Under the pieces are notes generated by a model, which saw nothing but the letters and a program-made list of their open reading frames with translations, was not told the origin of the DNA and did not search any database. Positions 45,058-53,627 of a DNA stretch of 64,000 nucleotides are shown here, in pieces. Source of the DNA: Lutibacter sp. A80 (GTDB lineage Bacteria; Bacteroidota; Bacteroidia; Flavobacteriales; Flavobacteriaceae); NCBI RefSeq assembly GCF_022429645.1, contig NZ_CP092480.1:3866134-3930133 (forward strand). Reading direction: 5' to 3'. Both the position numbers and the translations under genes were made by a program. How positions within the stretch are numbered: position 1 is the first letter of the stretch; each line of letters starts with the position of its first letter.

Positions 45058-46182
45058 ATGAACTCACTACTCTTTTCTAAAATTAAAATATCAACGAAAA
45101 TCTTAGGGCTTTTCGTATTTTCTTGTAGCATTCTTTTTAATATTACTACTGTTTTTGCACAAAAAAACGAATTTATTGTTGTGTTAGATGCTGGTCATGG
45201 AGGAGAAGATCCTGGAAAAGTTGGTTATAAAAATATTAAAGAAAAAGATATTGCTTTAAAATTAGTACTTCAGGTAGGTAAATTATTAGAAGAAAAAGAA
45301 AATATTAAAGTAGTTTACACAAGAAAAAAAGATGTTTTTATTGGTTTAAAAGATCGTGGTAAAATTGCAAATAAATCGAATGCAGATTTGTTTGTTTCTA
45401 TACATTGTAATGCGCATAATTCAAATGCTTATGGAGCCGAAACTTGGGTGTTAGGAACGCATGCTAATAAACAAAATTTTGAAGTAGCAAAAGCCGAAAA
45501 CTCGGTAATAGAATTTGAGGATAATTATAAGGTGATATATAAAGGGTTTAATCCAAATTCTCCAGAGTCTATTATTGGGCTTACATTAATGCAGGAAGAA
45601 TATTTAGATCAAAGTATACAATTGGCAAGTATAATTCAAGATGAATTTACAGTAAAACTGAAAAGAAAGAATAGAGGAGTAAAGCAAGCTGGTTTTGTTG
45701 TTTTACACCAAACCTATATGCCAAGTATTTTAATAGAAACAGGTTTTTTAACAAATGCCAAAGAAGCATTGTTTTTAAATTCAAAATTAGGACAACAAAA
45801 ATTTTCCAAAGCTATATACAATGGAGTTATAAATTATATAAATCAATTAACTCTTAATACAGTGCAAAGTACTTCTATAAACGAAATTGAGGAAGTAAAA
45901 ACAACAAATACTCAGAATATATATACAAACGTAGAATTTAAAGTTCAAATTGCTGCAGGTAGAAAATTAGAAACAAAATCGTACAATTTTAAAGGTCTTA
46001 AAAATGTAGAAAGGATCAAAGTTGGAAGTAGTTATAAATACTATTATGGAAATACATCTAATTATTCTGAAATAGAAAAATTTAAAAAAACAGCCCAATC
46101 TAAAGGGTTTAAAACTGCATTTATAGTTGCTTTTAAAAATGGTGAAAAAATTTCAGTTGATGAAGTTTTAAAAAAATCGTAG
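45058..46182 (+). CDS. N-acetylmuramoyl-L-alanine amidase (Amidase_3)
   Basis: 374 residues from the ATG at 45058. A signal segment (ILGLFVFSCSILFNITTVFAQ) precedes the zinc amidase domain: IVVLDAGHGGEDPG, LFVSIHCNAHNS and SILIETGFLTNAKEA provide the Zn-binding His, His and catalytic Glu. The C-terminal 80 residues (FKVQIAAGRKLE...KFKKTAQSKGFKTAFIVAF) look like a SPOR-type domain, though this is weaker. It cleaves peptides from peptidoglycan at division. The MlaD-like gene follows 59 nt later. Confidence 0.9.
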   Translation: MNSLLFSKIKISTKILGLFVFSCSILFNITTVFAQKNEFIVVLDAGHGGEDPGKVGYKNIKEKDIALKLVLQVGKLLEEKENIKVVYTRKKDVFIGLKDRGKIANKSNADLFVSIHCNAHNSNAYGAETWVLGTHANKQNFEVAKAENSVIEFEDNYKVIYKGFNPNSPESIIGLTLMQEEYLDQSIQLASIIQDEFTVKLKRKNRGVKQAGFVVLHQTYMPSILIETGFLTNAKEALFLNSKLGQQKFSKAIYNGVINYINQLTLNTVQSTSINEIEEVKTTNTQNIYTNVEFKVQIAAGRKLETKSYNFKGLKNVERIKVGSSYKYYYGNTSNYSEIEKFKKTAQSKGFKTAFIVAFKNGEKISVDEVLKKS

Positions 46183-46241
46183 TATTTTAGCCATTTACTC
46201 ACAAAAATTATTAGTAATATTGCCTTAAAATTTATATTATT

Positions 46242-47195
46242 TTGAAAATTACCAGAGAATTAAAAACAGGAGTTATATCTGTATTTGTAATTGTATTATT
46301 TATATGGGGTTATAATTATTTAAAAGGACTTAATTTATTTGATGGTCCTGTAAAAACGTATTTTACTGAATATAATAATGTCCAAGGTTTAAATACTGCA
46401 AGTGTGGTTACAATAAATGGTGTAGATGTTGGAAAAGTTGTGGATATTAAATTTAATAAAGACGAAGAAAAAAGAGGGAATTTAATTGTTGAATTTAGTG
46501 TTGAAAATGATTTCGAATTTTCGAAAAATAGTATCGCAAAAATTTATAGTGCTAGCTTAATGGGAGGGAAATCTCTTGCTATTGTGCCTTCTTATGAAGG
46601 TGAAACAGCGCTTCCTGGAGATTTTTTAAAAGGAGAAATAGAATCAGATTTATTTTCATCAGTTAGTGAAAAATTAAACCCATTACAAGCCAAAATAGAA
46701 AGTGTAATTAAAAGTGCAGACTCTTTAATGACTGGCTTAACAGATGTTTTAGATGTTAAAAGTAGGGAAAGTTTAAAATCTAGTATTTTAGAATTAAATA
46801 CTACGGTTACTAATTTTAAACATGCTTCAGCTAATGTAAATAAGTTAATTATTAATAATGACGAAAAATTAACCAAAACATTAGATAATGCTACGCTAAT
46901 GACCGATAATTTAGCAAAGCTTTCAGATACTTTAGTAAATGCTAATTTAGGACTTACAATAAAAAATATTGAAAATACAGTAGCTAATTTAAATAATGTA
47001 TTAGCAGGTTTAGAAAACGGAGATGGTACTTTAGGTAAACTATTAACCGATGAAGAAATGTATGCTAATTTAACCAATGCTTCAAAAGAATTGGAAGAAT
47101 TATTGAGAGAAATGAAATTACATCCTAAACGATTTGTTCATTTTTCACTATTTGGAAAAAAAGATAAAGGTTATACTCCAGAAGAAAAAAAATAA
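46242..47195 (+). CDS. MlaD-family (MCE domain) lipid transport protein
   Basis: 317 residues starting with TTG at 46242. KITRELKTGVISVFVIVLF is the N-terminal membrane anchor, and YNNVQGLNTASVVTINGVDVGKV the MCE domain. The C-terminal half is helical and coiled-coil-like (many Leu/Asn heptads, about 150-290). It would shuttle phospholipids between membranes with a permease and ATPase, which are not in the window. With the LptD-like protein, the amidase and TamB it makes this half of the window rich in envelope assembly genes. Confidence 0.87.
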   Translation: MKITRELKTGVISVFVIVLFIWGYNYLKGLNLFDGPVKTYFTEYNNVQGLNTASVVTINGVDVGKVVDIKFNKDEEKRGNLIVEFSVENDFEFSKNSIAKIYSASLMGGKSLAIVPSYEGETALPGDFLKGEIESDLFSSVSEKLNPLQAKIESVIKSADSLMTGLTDVLDVKSRESLKSSILELNTTVTNFKHASANVNKLIINNDEKLTKTLDNATLMTDNLAKLSDTLVNANLGLTIKNIENTVANLNNVLAGLENGDGTLGKLLTDEEMYANLTNASKELEELLREMKLHPKRFVHFSLFGKKDKGYTPEEKK

Positions 47196-47500
47196 TAACA
47201 ACCTGTTTTAATTAAAACCCACAGAATTACTTTAAATAAAAAAGAAAAAGTGTATTTAATTTTACATAATTATTTTTTTTGTAAAAAAATATACTAATAA
47301 ATATGAGAAACCTTTAAATAATTCTAAATTGTACGTTTTTAAGCTTATAAAAGTTTTAGGAATAATAGTAAAGAGTTATTAAAATTGATTTATTGAAATT
47401 TTTTGTGTTAGTAATAAACCAACTTATTACTTAAATTAGCACTTTCACTTAAAGATAGTTCTAATCAAATTATTTAGAAATATCAGTAAATAAAGAAAGT
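47196..47500. other. 305-nt spacer without recognised genes
   Basis: Strongly AT-rich. I see no frame, no hairpin with a T-run and no exact TAnnTTTG box. The promoter of the Fe-S gene cluster is presumably here. Confidence 0.5.
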
Positions 47501-48805
47501 ATGAATTATATTGACAACATAGCATTTGCAATACTTCTTTTTATAGGAGTTGGTTTTTTTGTTAAAAATATAAAAAAACTTATTAGAAATATACAACTTG
47601 GTAAACAGGTAAATAGGTCTGATAATTCAGCTGCTCGTTGGAAAAATATGGCAATGATTGCTTTAGGACAATCTAAAATGGTAAAACGTCCAATTGCAGG
47701 GATTCTTCACATTATAGTATATGTAGGCTTTCTAATTATTAATATTGAAGTAATTGAAATACTTATAGACGGACTTTTTGGAACCCATAGAGTATTGTCT
47801 TTTTTGGGTGGATTTTATAGTTTCTTAATCGCTTCATTTGAAATTTTAGCACTGTTAGTATTTGTATCGGTTTGCGTTTTTTGGATTCGAAGAATGGTGT
47901 TAAAAATTCCTCGTTTTTGGAATAAAGAAATGAAAGGCTTTCCAAAAAATGATGCACTTTACATTTTATATTTTGAAATGGTGTTAATGTCATTATTTTT
48001 AATAATGAATGCTACAGATGTACCATTTCAGCAAGCAGATGCAGGTAATCCGATCAGTCAATTTTTGGTCCCAATTTTCGAAAATTTTAATGCAGGAACA
48101 TTATTCTATATAGAACGTACCGCTTGGTGGTTGCATATTGCTGGTATTTTAGTATTCTTAAATTATCTATACTACTCTAAGCACCTTCATATTTTATTAG
48201 CATTTCCAAATACATATTTTGCTAATTTAAATCCGAAAGGACAATTTAATAATTTAGAAGCAGTAACCAATGAGGTTAAAATGATGCTAGATCCAAATGT
48301 AGATCCATTTGCAGCAGCACCGGAAGGTAGTGAAGATGAAGTTCCAGAAAAATTTGGAGCCAGCGATGTTACAGATTTAAATTGGGTGCAATTATTAAAT
48401 GCATATACTTGTACAGAATGTGGTAGATGTACATCATCTTGTCCTGCAAACATTACAGGAAAAGAACTTTCACCTAGAGCTATTATGATGAAAACTCGTG
48501 ATAGATTAGAAGAAGTAGGCGAAAATATTACTAAAAATGGTGAATTTGTAGATGATGGTAAACAATTATTAAACGATTTTATAACACCTGAAGAAATTTG
48601 GGCTTGTACAAGTTGTAATGCTTGTGTAGAAGAATGTCCTGTAAATATTGATCCATTATCAATAATTATTGATTTACGTAGATATTTGGTAATGGAAAAA
48701 TCTGCAGCTTCACAAGAGTTAAATATGATGATGACTAATATAGAAAACAATGGAGCGCCATGGCAATACAACCAAATGGATAGATTAAATTGGAAAGATG
48801 AATAA
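47501..48805 (+). CDS. membrane (Fe-S) oxidoreductase subunit, HdrD/GlcF-like
   Basis: 434 residues. The first 240 hold about five transmembrane helices with His residues that could ligate heme (KRPIAGILHIIVYVG, AWWLHIAGILV). The cytoplasmic part has two [4Fe-4S] motifs: CTECGRCTSSCPANI and CTSCNACVEECPVNI. It resembles fused NarI-like/HdrC-type subunits that pass electrons between a soluble donor and menaquinone. The CCG-domain partner is two genes downstream. Confidence 0.83.
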   Translation: MNYIDNIAFAILLFIGVGFFVKNIKKLIRNIQLGKQVNRSDNSAARWKNMAMIALGQSKMVKRPIAGILHIIVYVGFLIINIEVIEILIDGLFGTHRVLSFLGGFYSFLIASFEILALLVFVSVCVFWIRRMVLKIPRFWNKEMKGFPKNDALYILYFEMVLMSLFLIMNATDVPFQQADAGNPISQFLVPIFENFNAGTLFYIERTAWWLHIAGILVFLNYLYYSKHLHILLAFPNTYFANLNPKGQFNNLEAVTNEVKMMLDPNVDPFAAAPEGSEDEVPEKFGASDVTDLNWVQLLNAYTCTECGRCTSSCPANITGKELSPRAIMMKTRDRLEEVGENITKNGEFVDDGKQLLNDFITPEEIWACTSCNACVEECPVNIDPLSIIIDLRRYLVMEKSAASQELNMMMTNIENNGAPWQYNQMDRLNWKDE

Positions 48806-48835
48806 CATAACTATAAAAATTAAAAGACACACAAA

Positions 48836-49282
48836 ATGAAAAAAGAGGAAGTTGAAAAACTACTAAATGATAAAGTTGAAGATGGACTACATATTAGTCC
48901 TATTTTGCCTGAAGGAGTTAAAAATTATTTAATTGATATTGATGGAACAGTAACTGAAGATGTTCCAAATGAAGAGCCAGAAAGAATGGCTACTTGTATA
49001 CCTTTTCCAGATGCATTGGCAACATTAAATAGATGGCATGGTGAAGGACATATTATTTGTTTTTTTACATCAAGAACAGAAGAACACAGAGAAGTTACAG
49101 AAAATTGGTTAAATAAACACGGGTTTAAATACCATAGTTTATTAATGGGAAAACCTAGAGGTGGAAATTACCATTGGATAGACAATCACTTAGTAAAAGC
49201 AACTCGTTACAGAGGTCAATTTACAGATTTAGTAGAGAAAGAAGTAACTATTGAAGTTTTTGATGACGGTCAGCACGAATAA
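48836..49282 (+). CDS. HAD-like phosphatase between Fe-S subunit genes
   Basis: 148 residues. YLIDIDGTVTEDV is the DxDGT nucleophile motif of the HAD superfamily, ICFFTSRTEEHREVTENWL is motif II-like, and HWIDNHLVKATRY lies where acidic residues of motif IV occur. Similar proteins are sometimes labelled phosphoheptose isomerase, which the sequence does not support. It lies 30 nt after and 18 nt before the two oxidoreductase subunit genes, so its role may be tied to them. Substrate unknown. Confidence 0.7.
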   Translation: MKKEEVEKLLNDKVEDGLHISPILPEGVKNYLIDIDGTVTEDVPNEEPERMATCIPFPDALATLNRWHGEGHIICFFTSRTEEHREVTENWLNKHGFKYHSLLMGKPRGGNYHWIDNHLVKATRYRGQFTDLVEKEVTIEVFDDGQHE

Positions 49283-49300
49283 AAATTAAAATATATTGAT

Positions 49301-50080
49301 ATGAACGTACCAACAATGGCAGAAATGATGGCACAAGGCAAACAACCAGAAGTATTGTTCTGGGTTGGGTGTGCAGGAAGTTTTGATGATAGAGCAAAAA
49401 AAATTACAAAAGCATTTGTTAAAATTTTAAACAAAGCCAATGTTGAATTTGCTGTTTTAGGTACCGAAGAAAGTTGTACAGGTGATCCAGCTAAAAGAGC
49501 AGGAAACGAGTTTTTATTTCAAATGCAGGCTATGACTAATATTGAAGTTTTAAATGCCTACGAAATTAAAAAAATAGTAACTGCTTGTCCGCATTGTTTT
49601 AATACACTTAAAAATGAGTACCCTCAACTTGGCGGAAATTACGAAGTTGTACACCATACAGAATTATTAAAATCGTTGCTCGATGATGGTAGACTTACTA
49701 TTGAAGGAGGACAATTTAAAGGAAAAAAAATAACATTTCACGACCCTTGTTATTTGGGTCGTGCAAATGATGTTTATGAAGCTCCAAGAGAATTAATTCA
49801 AAAATTAGATGTTGAATTGGTTGAAATGAAACGTTGCAAAACCAATGGTTTGTGTTGTGGTGCTGGAGGTGCTCAAATGTTTAAGGAACCAGAAAAAGGG
49901 GCAAAAGACATTAATGTAGAGCGTACCGAGGAAGCAATTGAAGCAAAACCAGATATTATAGCAACTGGTTGCCCGTTTTGTAATACTATGATGACAGATG
50001 GAGTTAAAGCAACAAATAAAGAATCTGAAATTGATGTGTTAGACATTGCAGAATTAATTGCAAATGCAAAAGATTTATAA
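49301..50080 (+). CDS. (Fe-S)-binding protein with CCG domains, HdrB/LldE-like
   Basis: 259 residues with two Cys-rich (CCG) domains: KKIVTACPHCFNTLKNEYP with EVVHHTELL, and NGLCCGAGGAQMF with IATGCPFCNTMM. These bind an unusual Fe-S cluster in heterodisulfide reductase B and in lactate/glycolate oxidase subunits. It probably forms a complex with the membrane Fe-S protein upstream. The electron donor (ETF, a dehydrogenase or thiols) cannot be told. Confidence 0.85.
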   Translation: MNVPTMAEMMAQGKQPEVLFWVGCAGSFDDRAKKITKAFVKILNKANVEFAVLGTEESCTGDPAKRAGNEFLFQMQAMTNIEVLNAYEIKKIVTACPHCFNTLKNEYPQLGGNYEVVHHTELLKSLLDDGRLTIEGGQFKGKKITFHDPCYLGRANDVYEAPRELIQKLDVELVEMKRCKTNGLCCGAGGAQMFKEPEKGAKDINVERTEEAIEAKPDIIATGCPFCNTMMTDGVKATNKESEIDVLDIAELIANAKDL

Positions 50081-50099
50081 TACGCTAATAGTTTTGTAA

Positions 50100-50606
50100 A
50101 TGTTTAAAAACATAGAGGTTACTTCTCAATTACCAGATATTTCTAAATTAGATTTTAAAGCAATTGATAAAAAATATTTAAGAGTTTTACTTCTAAATTT
50201 TAGTAGTGTAACAATTGTACTTTTTGTTGGGTTGTACTTTTTAATTACTAAAAATCTAGCAACTCAAATACCTGAATACACACCTTATTTTTACCTTGTG
50301 CTAATACTTATTTTAGGTATATTTCTATTTTTTTTAGTACTTGGTTTTTATAAGAGAAAATATGCGGTTAGAGCACAAGATATTTCATATAAAAAAGGGG
50401 TAATTGTACAATCGATAACTACAGTTCCTTTTGCTAGAATTCAGCATGTTGAATTGGAAGAAAAACCTTTTTCTAGGTTGTTTAAGTTAGCTTCAATTAA
50501 AATATTTACTGCAGGAGAAAGCGGAGGTGATTTAAAAATAAATGGGCTTCCAAAAGAAGAAGCAAAAAAGATAAAAGAATTTATTACCCATTTTATAAAT
50601 GAATAA
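50100..50606 (+). CDS. membrane protein with bPH2 (DUF304) domain
   Basis: 168 residues: two transmembrane helices (LLNFSSVTIVLFVGLYFLIT and YFYLVLILILGIFLFFLVL) followed by a bacterial PH-like domain (QDISYKKGVIVQSITTVPFARIQHVELEEKP). Equivalent to the smaller member of the YdbS/YdbT pair of Bacillus. Function unknown, likely membrane-associated. It overlaps the next gene by 8 nt, so the two are translationally coupled. Confidence 0.85.
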   Translation: MFKNIEVTSQLPDISKLDFKAIDKKYLRVLLLNFSSVTIVLFVGLYFLITKNLATQIPEYTPYFYLVLILILGIFLFFLVLGFYKRKYAVRAQDISYKKGVIVQSITTVPFARIQHVELEEKPFSRLFKLASIKIFTAGESGGDLKINGLPKEEAKKIKEFITHFINE

Positions 50607-52083
50607 TACATTCGATTTTTCTGAATTTTCAAGACAATCGTCTAAAGGAATTGTTGTAAATTATTTTATAATTTTATACAAATCATTAAAATCTTCTTGG
50701 GTATTAATCCCAATAATACTTACAAAAGATACTTCAGAATTAAACCTAACAAAAATTGTTTTAATAGTTTTAGCTATACTTGTATACATTTTAATACGCG
50801 CTGTTTTAGTGTATTTAAACTTTAAATTCAAGATAAAAGACAATGCTTTTATTTTAAAACAAGGAATTTTAAACAAATCAAATGTATCTGTACCTTTTGA
50901 AAAAATTCAACATATAAATTTCAAACAAAATTTTATTCAACAAATAATTAATGTTACTCAAGTAGAAATTGAAACAGCTGGAGCAAAAACTGTTGAAATA
51001 TCTATAAAAGCACTTTCTAGAGAAAAAGCAGAAGCTTTAAAACAAGCCTTGTTTTCTAAAATGCAAGAAGTTATAGCCGTTGAAAAAAATGAACCTTCTA
51101 AAGAAATACTTCATAAAATTTCGGTTAAAGATTTGTTTAAAATTAGTATTTCAGAAAATCATTTTAAAAGTTTAGCATTGTTATTTGCTTTTATTTTTTC
51201 AGGATATGTACAAGTAAAAGATTTTTTAGAAACTTTAGAATTAGATCAAAAATTTGATGCTATTTTAGAAGAAAACGCTAATTCTTTACTTGGAGATTTA
51301 TTTTTGATGCTTTTTTTACTTGTTTTTAGCTTTATAATATCTGTACTAATTTCTTTTGTAACTACATTTATTCGTCATTTTAACCTGCAAGTATCTATTG
51401 AAAATAATAGATTAGAAATAGATCAAGGTTTAATTACGAAGCATAATAATATTTTAAAAAAGCAAAAGGTGCAAAGTATTGAAGTTGCTACAAATCCAAT
51501 ACAACAAAAATTAGGTATCTATAATGTAATTTTTAAGCAGGCTGTAAGTGGTAAGGTAAATTATAAAAAAATAATTAAAGTAGTTGGTTTTAATCAAGCG
51601 CATATTGAAGTGTTAAAAAAAATACTTTTTCTAAATACAGATTTCAGTAATTACGAAAAACAAAAACCAGATACCTATTATAAAACGCAGTTATTTTTTA
51701 GATACTTTTTATTATTAATACTGTTAAATGGAGTGTTTGTATTAATTTCAAGCAGTTTAATTTTTGTAAATATAGTGTTTATACCATTTTTTATAATCTT
51801 AGTTTTGCTAAAATATAAGAAAAGTTATTATAGTTTTAATAATGATATGTTAGTTATTGGTTCTGGTCAAATTGCGACTAAAACTACATATTTTGAGCAT
51901 TTTAAATTACAAAATATTAAAATGAAACAAACTGTTTTTCAAAAAAGAAAAGACGTGGTAAATTTGGTTTTACAAACAGCTTCTGGTAAAATTATATTGC
52001 CTTGTATAAAAACTAATAAAGCCATAGAAATGTATAATTTTATATTGTATAAATCAGAAACATCAGTAGAAAAATGGATGTAA
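50599..52083 (+). CDS. membrane protein with repeated bPH2 (DUF304) domains
   Basis: 494 residues with paired transmembrane helices and three PH-like domains: ILKQGILNKSNVSVPFEKIQHINF, LEIDQGLITKHNNILKKQKVQSIEV, and LVIGSGQIATKTTYFEHFKLQNI. It is the large partner of the preceding bPH2 protein (YdbT-like). Overlaps upstream (8 nt) and downstream (menA, 10 nt) suggest one transcript. No biochemical role can be given. Confidence 0.85.
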   Translation: MNNTFDFSEFSRQSSKGIVVNYFIILYKSLKSSWVLIPIILTKDTSELNLTKIVLIVLAILVYILIRAVLVYLNFKFKIKDNAFILKQGILNKSNVSVPFEKIQHINFKQNFIQQIINVTQVEIETAGAKTVEISIKALSREKAEALKQALFSKMQEVIAVEKNEPSKEILHKISVKDLFKISISENHFKSLALLFAFIFSGYVQVKDFLETLELDQKFDAILEENANSLLGDLFLMLFLLVFSFIISVLISFVTTFIRHFNLQVSIENNRLEIDQGLITKHNNILKKQKVQSIEVATNPIQQKLGIYNVIFKQAVSGKVNYKKIIKVVGFNQAHIEVLKKILFLNTDFSNYEKQKPDTYYKTQLFFRYFLLLILLNGVFVLISSSLIFVNIVFIPFFIILVLLKYKKSYYSFNNDMLVIGSGQIATKTTYFEHFKLQNIKMKQTVFQKRKDVVNLVLQTASGKIILPCIKTNKAIEMYNFILYKSETSVEKWM

Positions 52084-52973
52084 AAAGTTATATTGAAGCA
52101 GCGCGTTTAAGAACTTTACCCTTATCGGTTTCAGGAATAATTGTAGGAAGTTTTATAGCTGCATCTAAAGGAGTTTTTAATTGGGAAATATGTGTGTTAG
52201 CTCTGTTAACAACTACAGGGTTTCAAATTATTTCAAATTTTGCAAACGATTATGGAGATGGTGTTAAAGGAACTGATAATAAAGATAGAATAGGACCAGA
52301 ACGTGCCATACAAAGTGGAGCAATTAGTCCAAATCAAATGCTAAATGCTATTAAAATATCTGTAATAATTACTTTTATAATTGCTGTTTATTTAATTTAT
52401 AGGGCATTTGGAAAAGAAGATTTTTTAAATTTATTTATCTTTTTTATATTAGGTTTGCTTAGTATTGTTGCTGCTATTAAATATACAGTAGGTAAAAAAG
52501 CTTATGGTTATAGTGGATTTGGAGATTTGTTTGTTTTTTTATTTTTTGGTTTGCTTAGTGTAATTGGTAGTTACTATTTGTATTCGAAAGAATTAAATAT
52601 TACAATTTTATTACCTGCTATTTCTATTGGTTCATTAAGTATTGGTGTGCTAAATCTAAATAACATGAGAGATAGAGCTTCAGATATTAAATCTGGAAAA
52701 CGCACATTGGTGGTGAAAATGGGGAGTGATTATGCAAAATATTATCATTATTATTTATTAGTTATTCCTTATTTATTCGCAATATTATATTCAATTATAC
52801 ATTATAAATCGCCTTTTCAATTTTTATTTTTATTAACACTTTTTCCAATTATAAAGCATTTTAAAGTAGTTTACAGAAATAGAAGTCCAAAATTATTAGA
52901 TCCAGAATTAAAAAAATTGGCAATTACTACATTTATATTTTCTTTATTATTTGGAATAGGTTTAATAGTGTAA
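52074..52973 (+). CDS. menA: 1,4-dihydroxy-2-naphthoate polyprenyltransferase
   Basis: A 299-residue UbiA-superfamily protein with about nine helices. NFANDYGDGVKGTDN and NNMRDRASDIKSGKRTLVVKMG are the two Asp-rich prenyl-diphosphate motifs in the MenA form. It attaches the isoprenoid tail in menaquinone synthesis. It starts within the end of the bPH2 gene; menC and menE are 6-9 kb downstream. Confidence 0.94.
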   Translation: MDVKSYIEAARLRTLPLSVSGIIVGSFIAASKGVFNWEICVLALLTTTGFQIISNFANDYGDGVKGTDNKDRIGPERAIQSGAISPNQMLNAIKISVIITFIIAVYLIYRAFGKEDFLNLFIFFILGLLSIVAAIKYTVGKKAYGYSGFGDLFVFLFFGLLSVIGSYYLYSKELNITILLPAISIGSLSIGVLNLNNMRDRASDIKSGKRTLVVKMGSDYAKYYHYYLLVIPYLFAILYSIIHYKSPFQFLFLLTLFPIIKHFKVVYRNRSPKLLDPELKKLAITTFIFSLLFGIGLIV

Positions 52974-53019
52974 TTAATTATGAGTAATAATTATTACAGA
53001 AGCTACAAGATAGATAAGA

Positions 53020-53027
53020 TATATTTG
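53020..53027 (+). promoter_or_regulatory. -7 box before the small Cys protein gene
   Basis: TATATTTG fits TAnnTTTG, 19 nt before the ATG at 53047. No -33 TTG at a suitable distance. Confidence 0.45.
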
Positions 53028-53046
53028 CCTTTCACTGTTTAATTAT

Positions 53047-53430
53047 ATGAAAAATCAGTTTTTAGGTATATTTTTTTATTTACTTTATTTATTGGCTATG
53101 ATACGCCCAGTTATGCCAATAATAAATTATTATGCCAATTACGATTATATTGCAGCGGAACTTTGTGAAAATAAAGACAAGCCTTATTTAGAGTGTAACG
53201 GTAAATGTTATTTAAAAAAGCAACTTAAGGAAGTAAACCATACAAACCACGATCATAAATCTACTGTACCTCAAATTAATTTTGATGATTATCCGATAAC
53301 AACTTTAGATCAATTTACCTATCAATTTATTCAGCAAAAACAACTGCTTACTATTACTAACTATTGTATTTATATTTCTTCACAAGATTTTTTTAAATCG
53401 GATTTTAAACCACCACAAGTATTGGGCTAA
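53047..53430 (+). CDS. small membrane protein with CxGKC motif beside a TonB receptor
   Basis: 127 residues with one N-terminal hydrophobic segment (FLGIFFYLLYLLAMIRPVMP). AAELCENKDKPYLECNGKCYLKKQLKE follows: three Cys and a Lys-rich stretch, then a His-rich part (NHTNHDHKS). Similar small proteins precede TonB-dependent receptors in Flavobacteriaceae and may handle metal, but no function is established. The receptor gene starts 197 nt later; that spacer is AT-rich with nothing clear. Confidence 0.65.
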   Translation: MKNQFLGIFFYLLYLLAMIRPVMPIINYYANYDYIAAELCENKDKPYLECNGKCYLKKQLKEVNHTNHDHKSTVPQINFDDYPITTLDQFTYQFIQQKQLLTITNYCIYISSQDFFKSDFKPPQVLG

Positions 53431-53627
53431 TTTCACAAACTTTAACTAATAAAAACTAATACATAGGTGTTATATTATTAATAATGGCATTTATAAGTTA
53501 GTTTTTAATATGGCTTTATATACTAAATGTATTTATTGTAATAGCTTGTTATAAATAATATTTAAATTATTTGTATTGAGTTTGTTATGGTAAAATTTAT
53601 GATAAAAAAAACTTATTTAAAATAATA

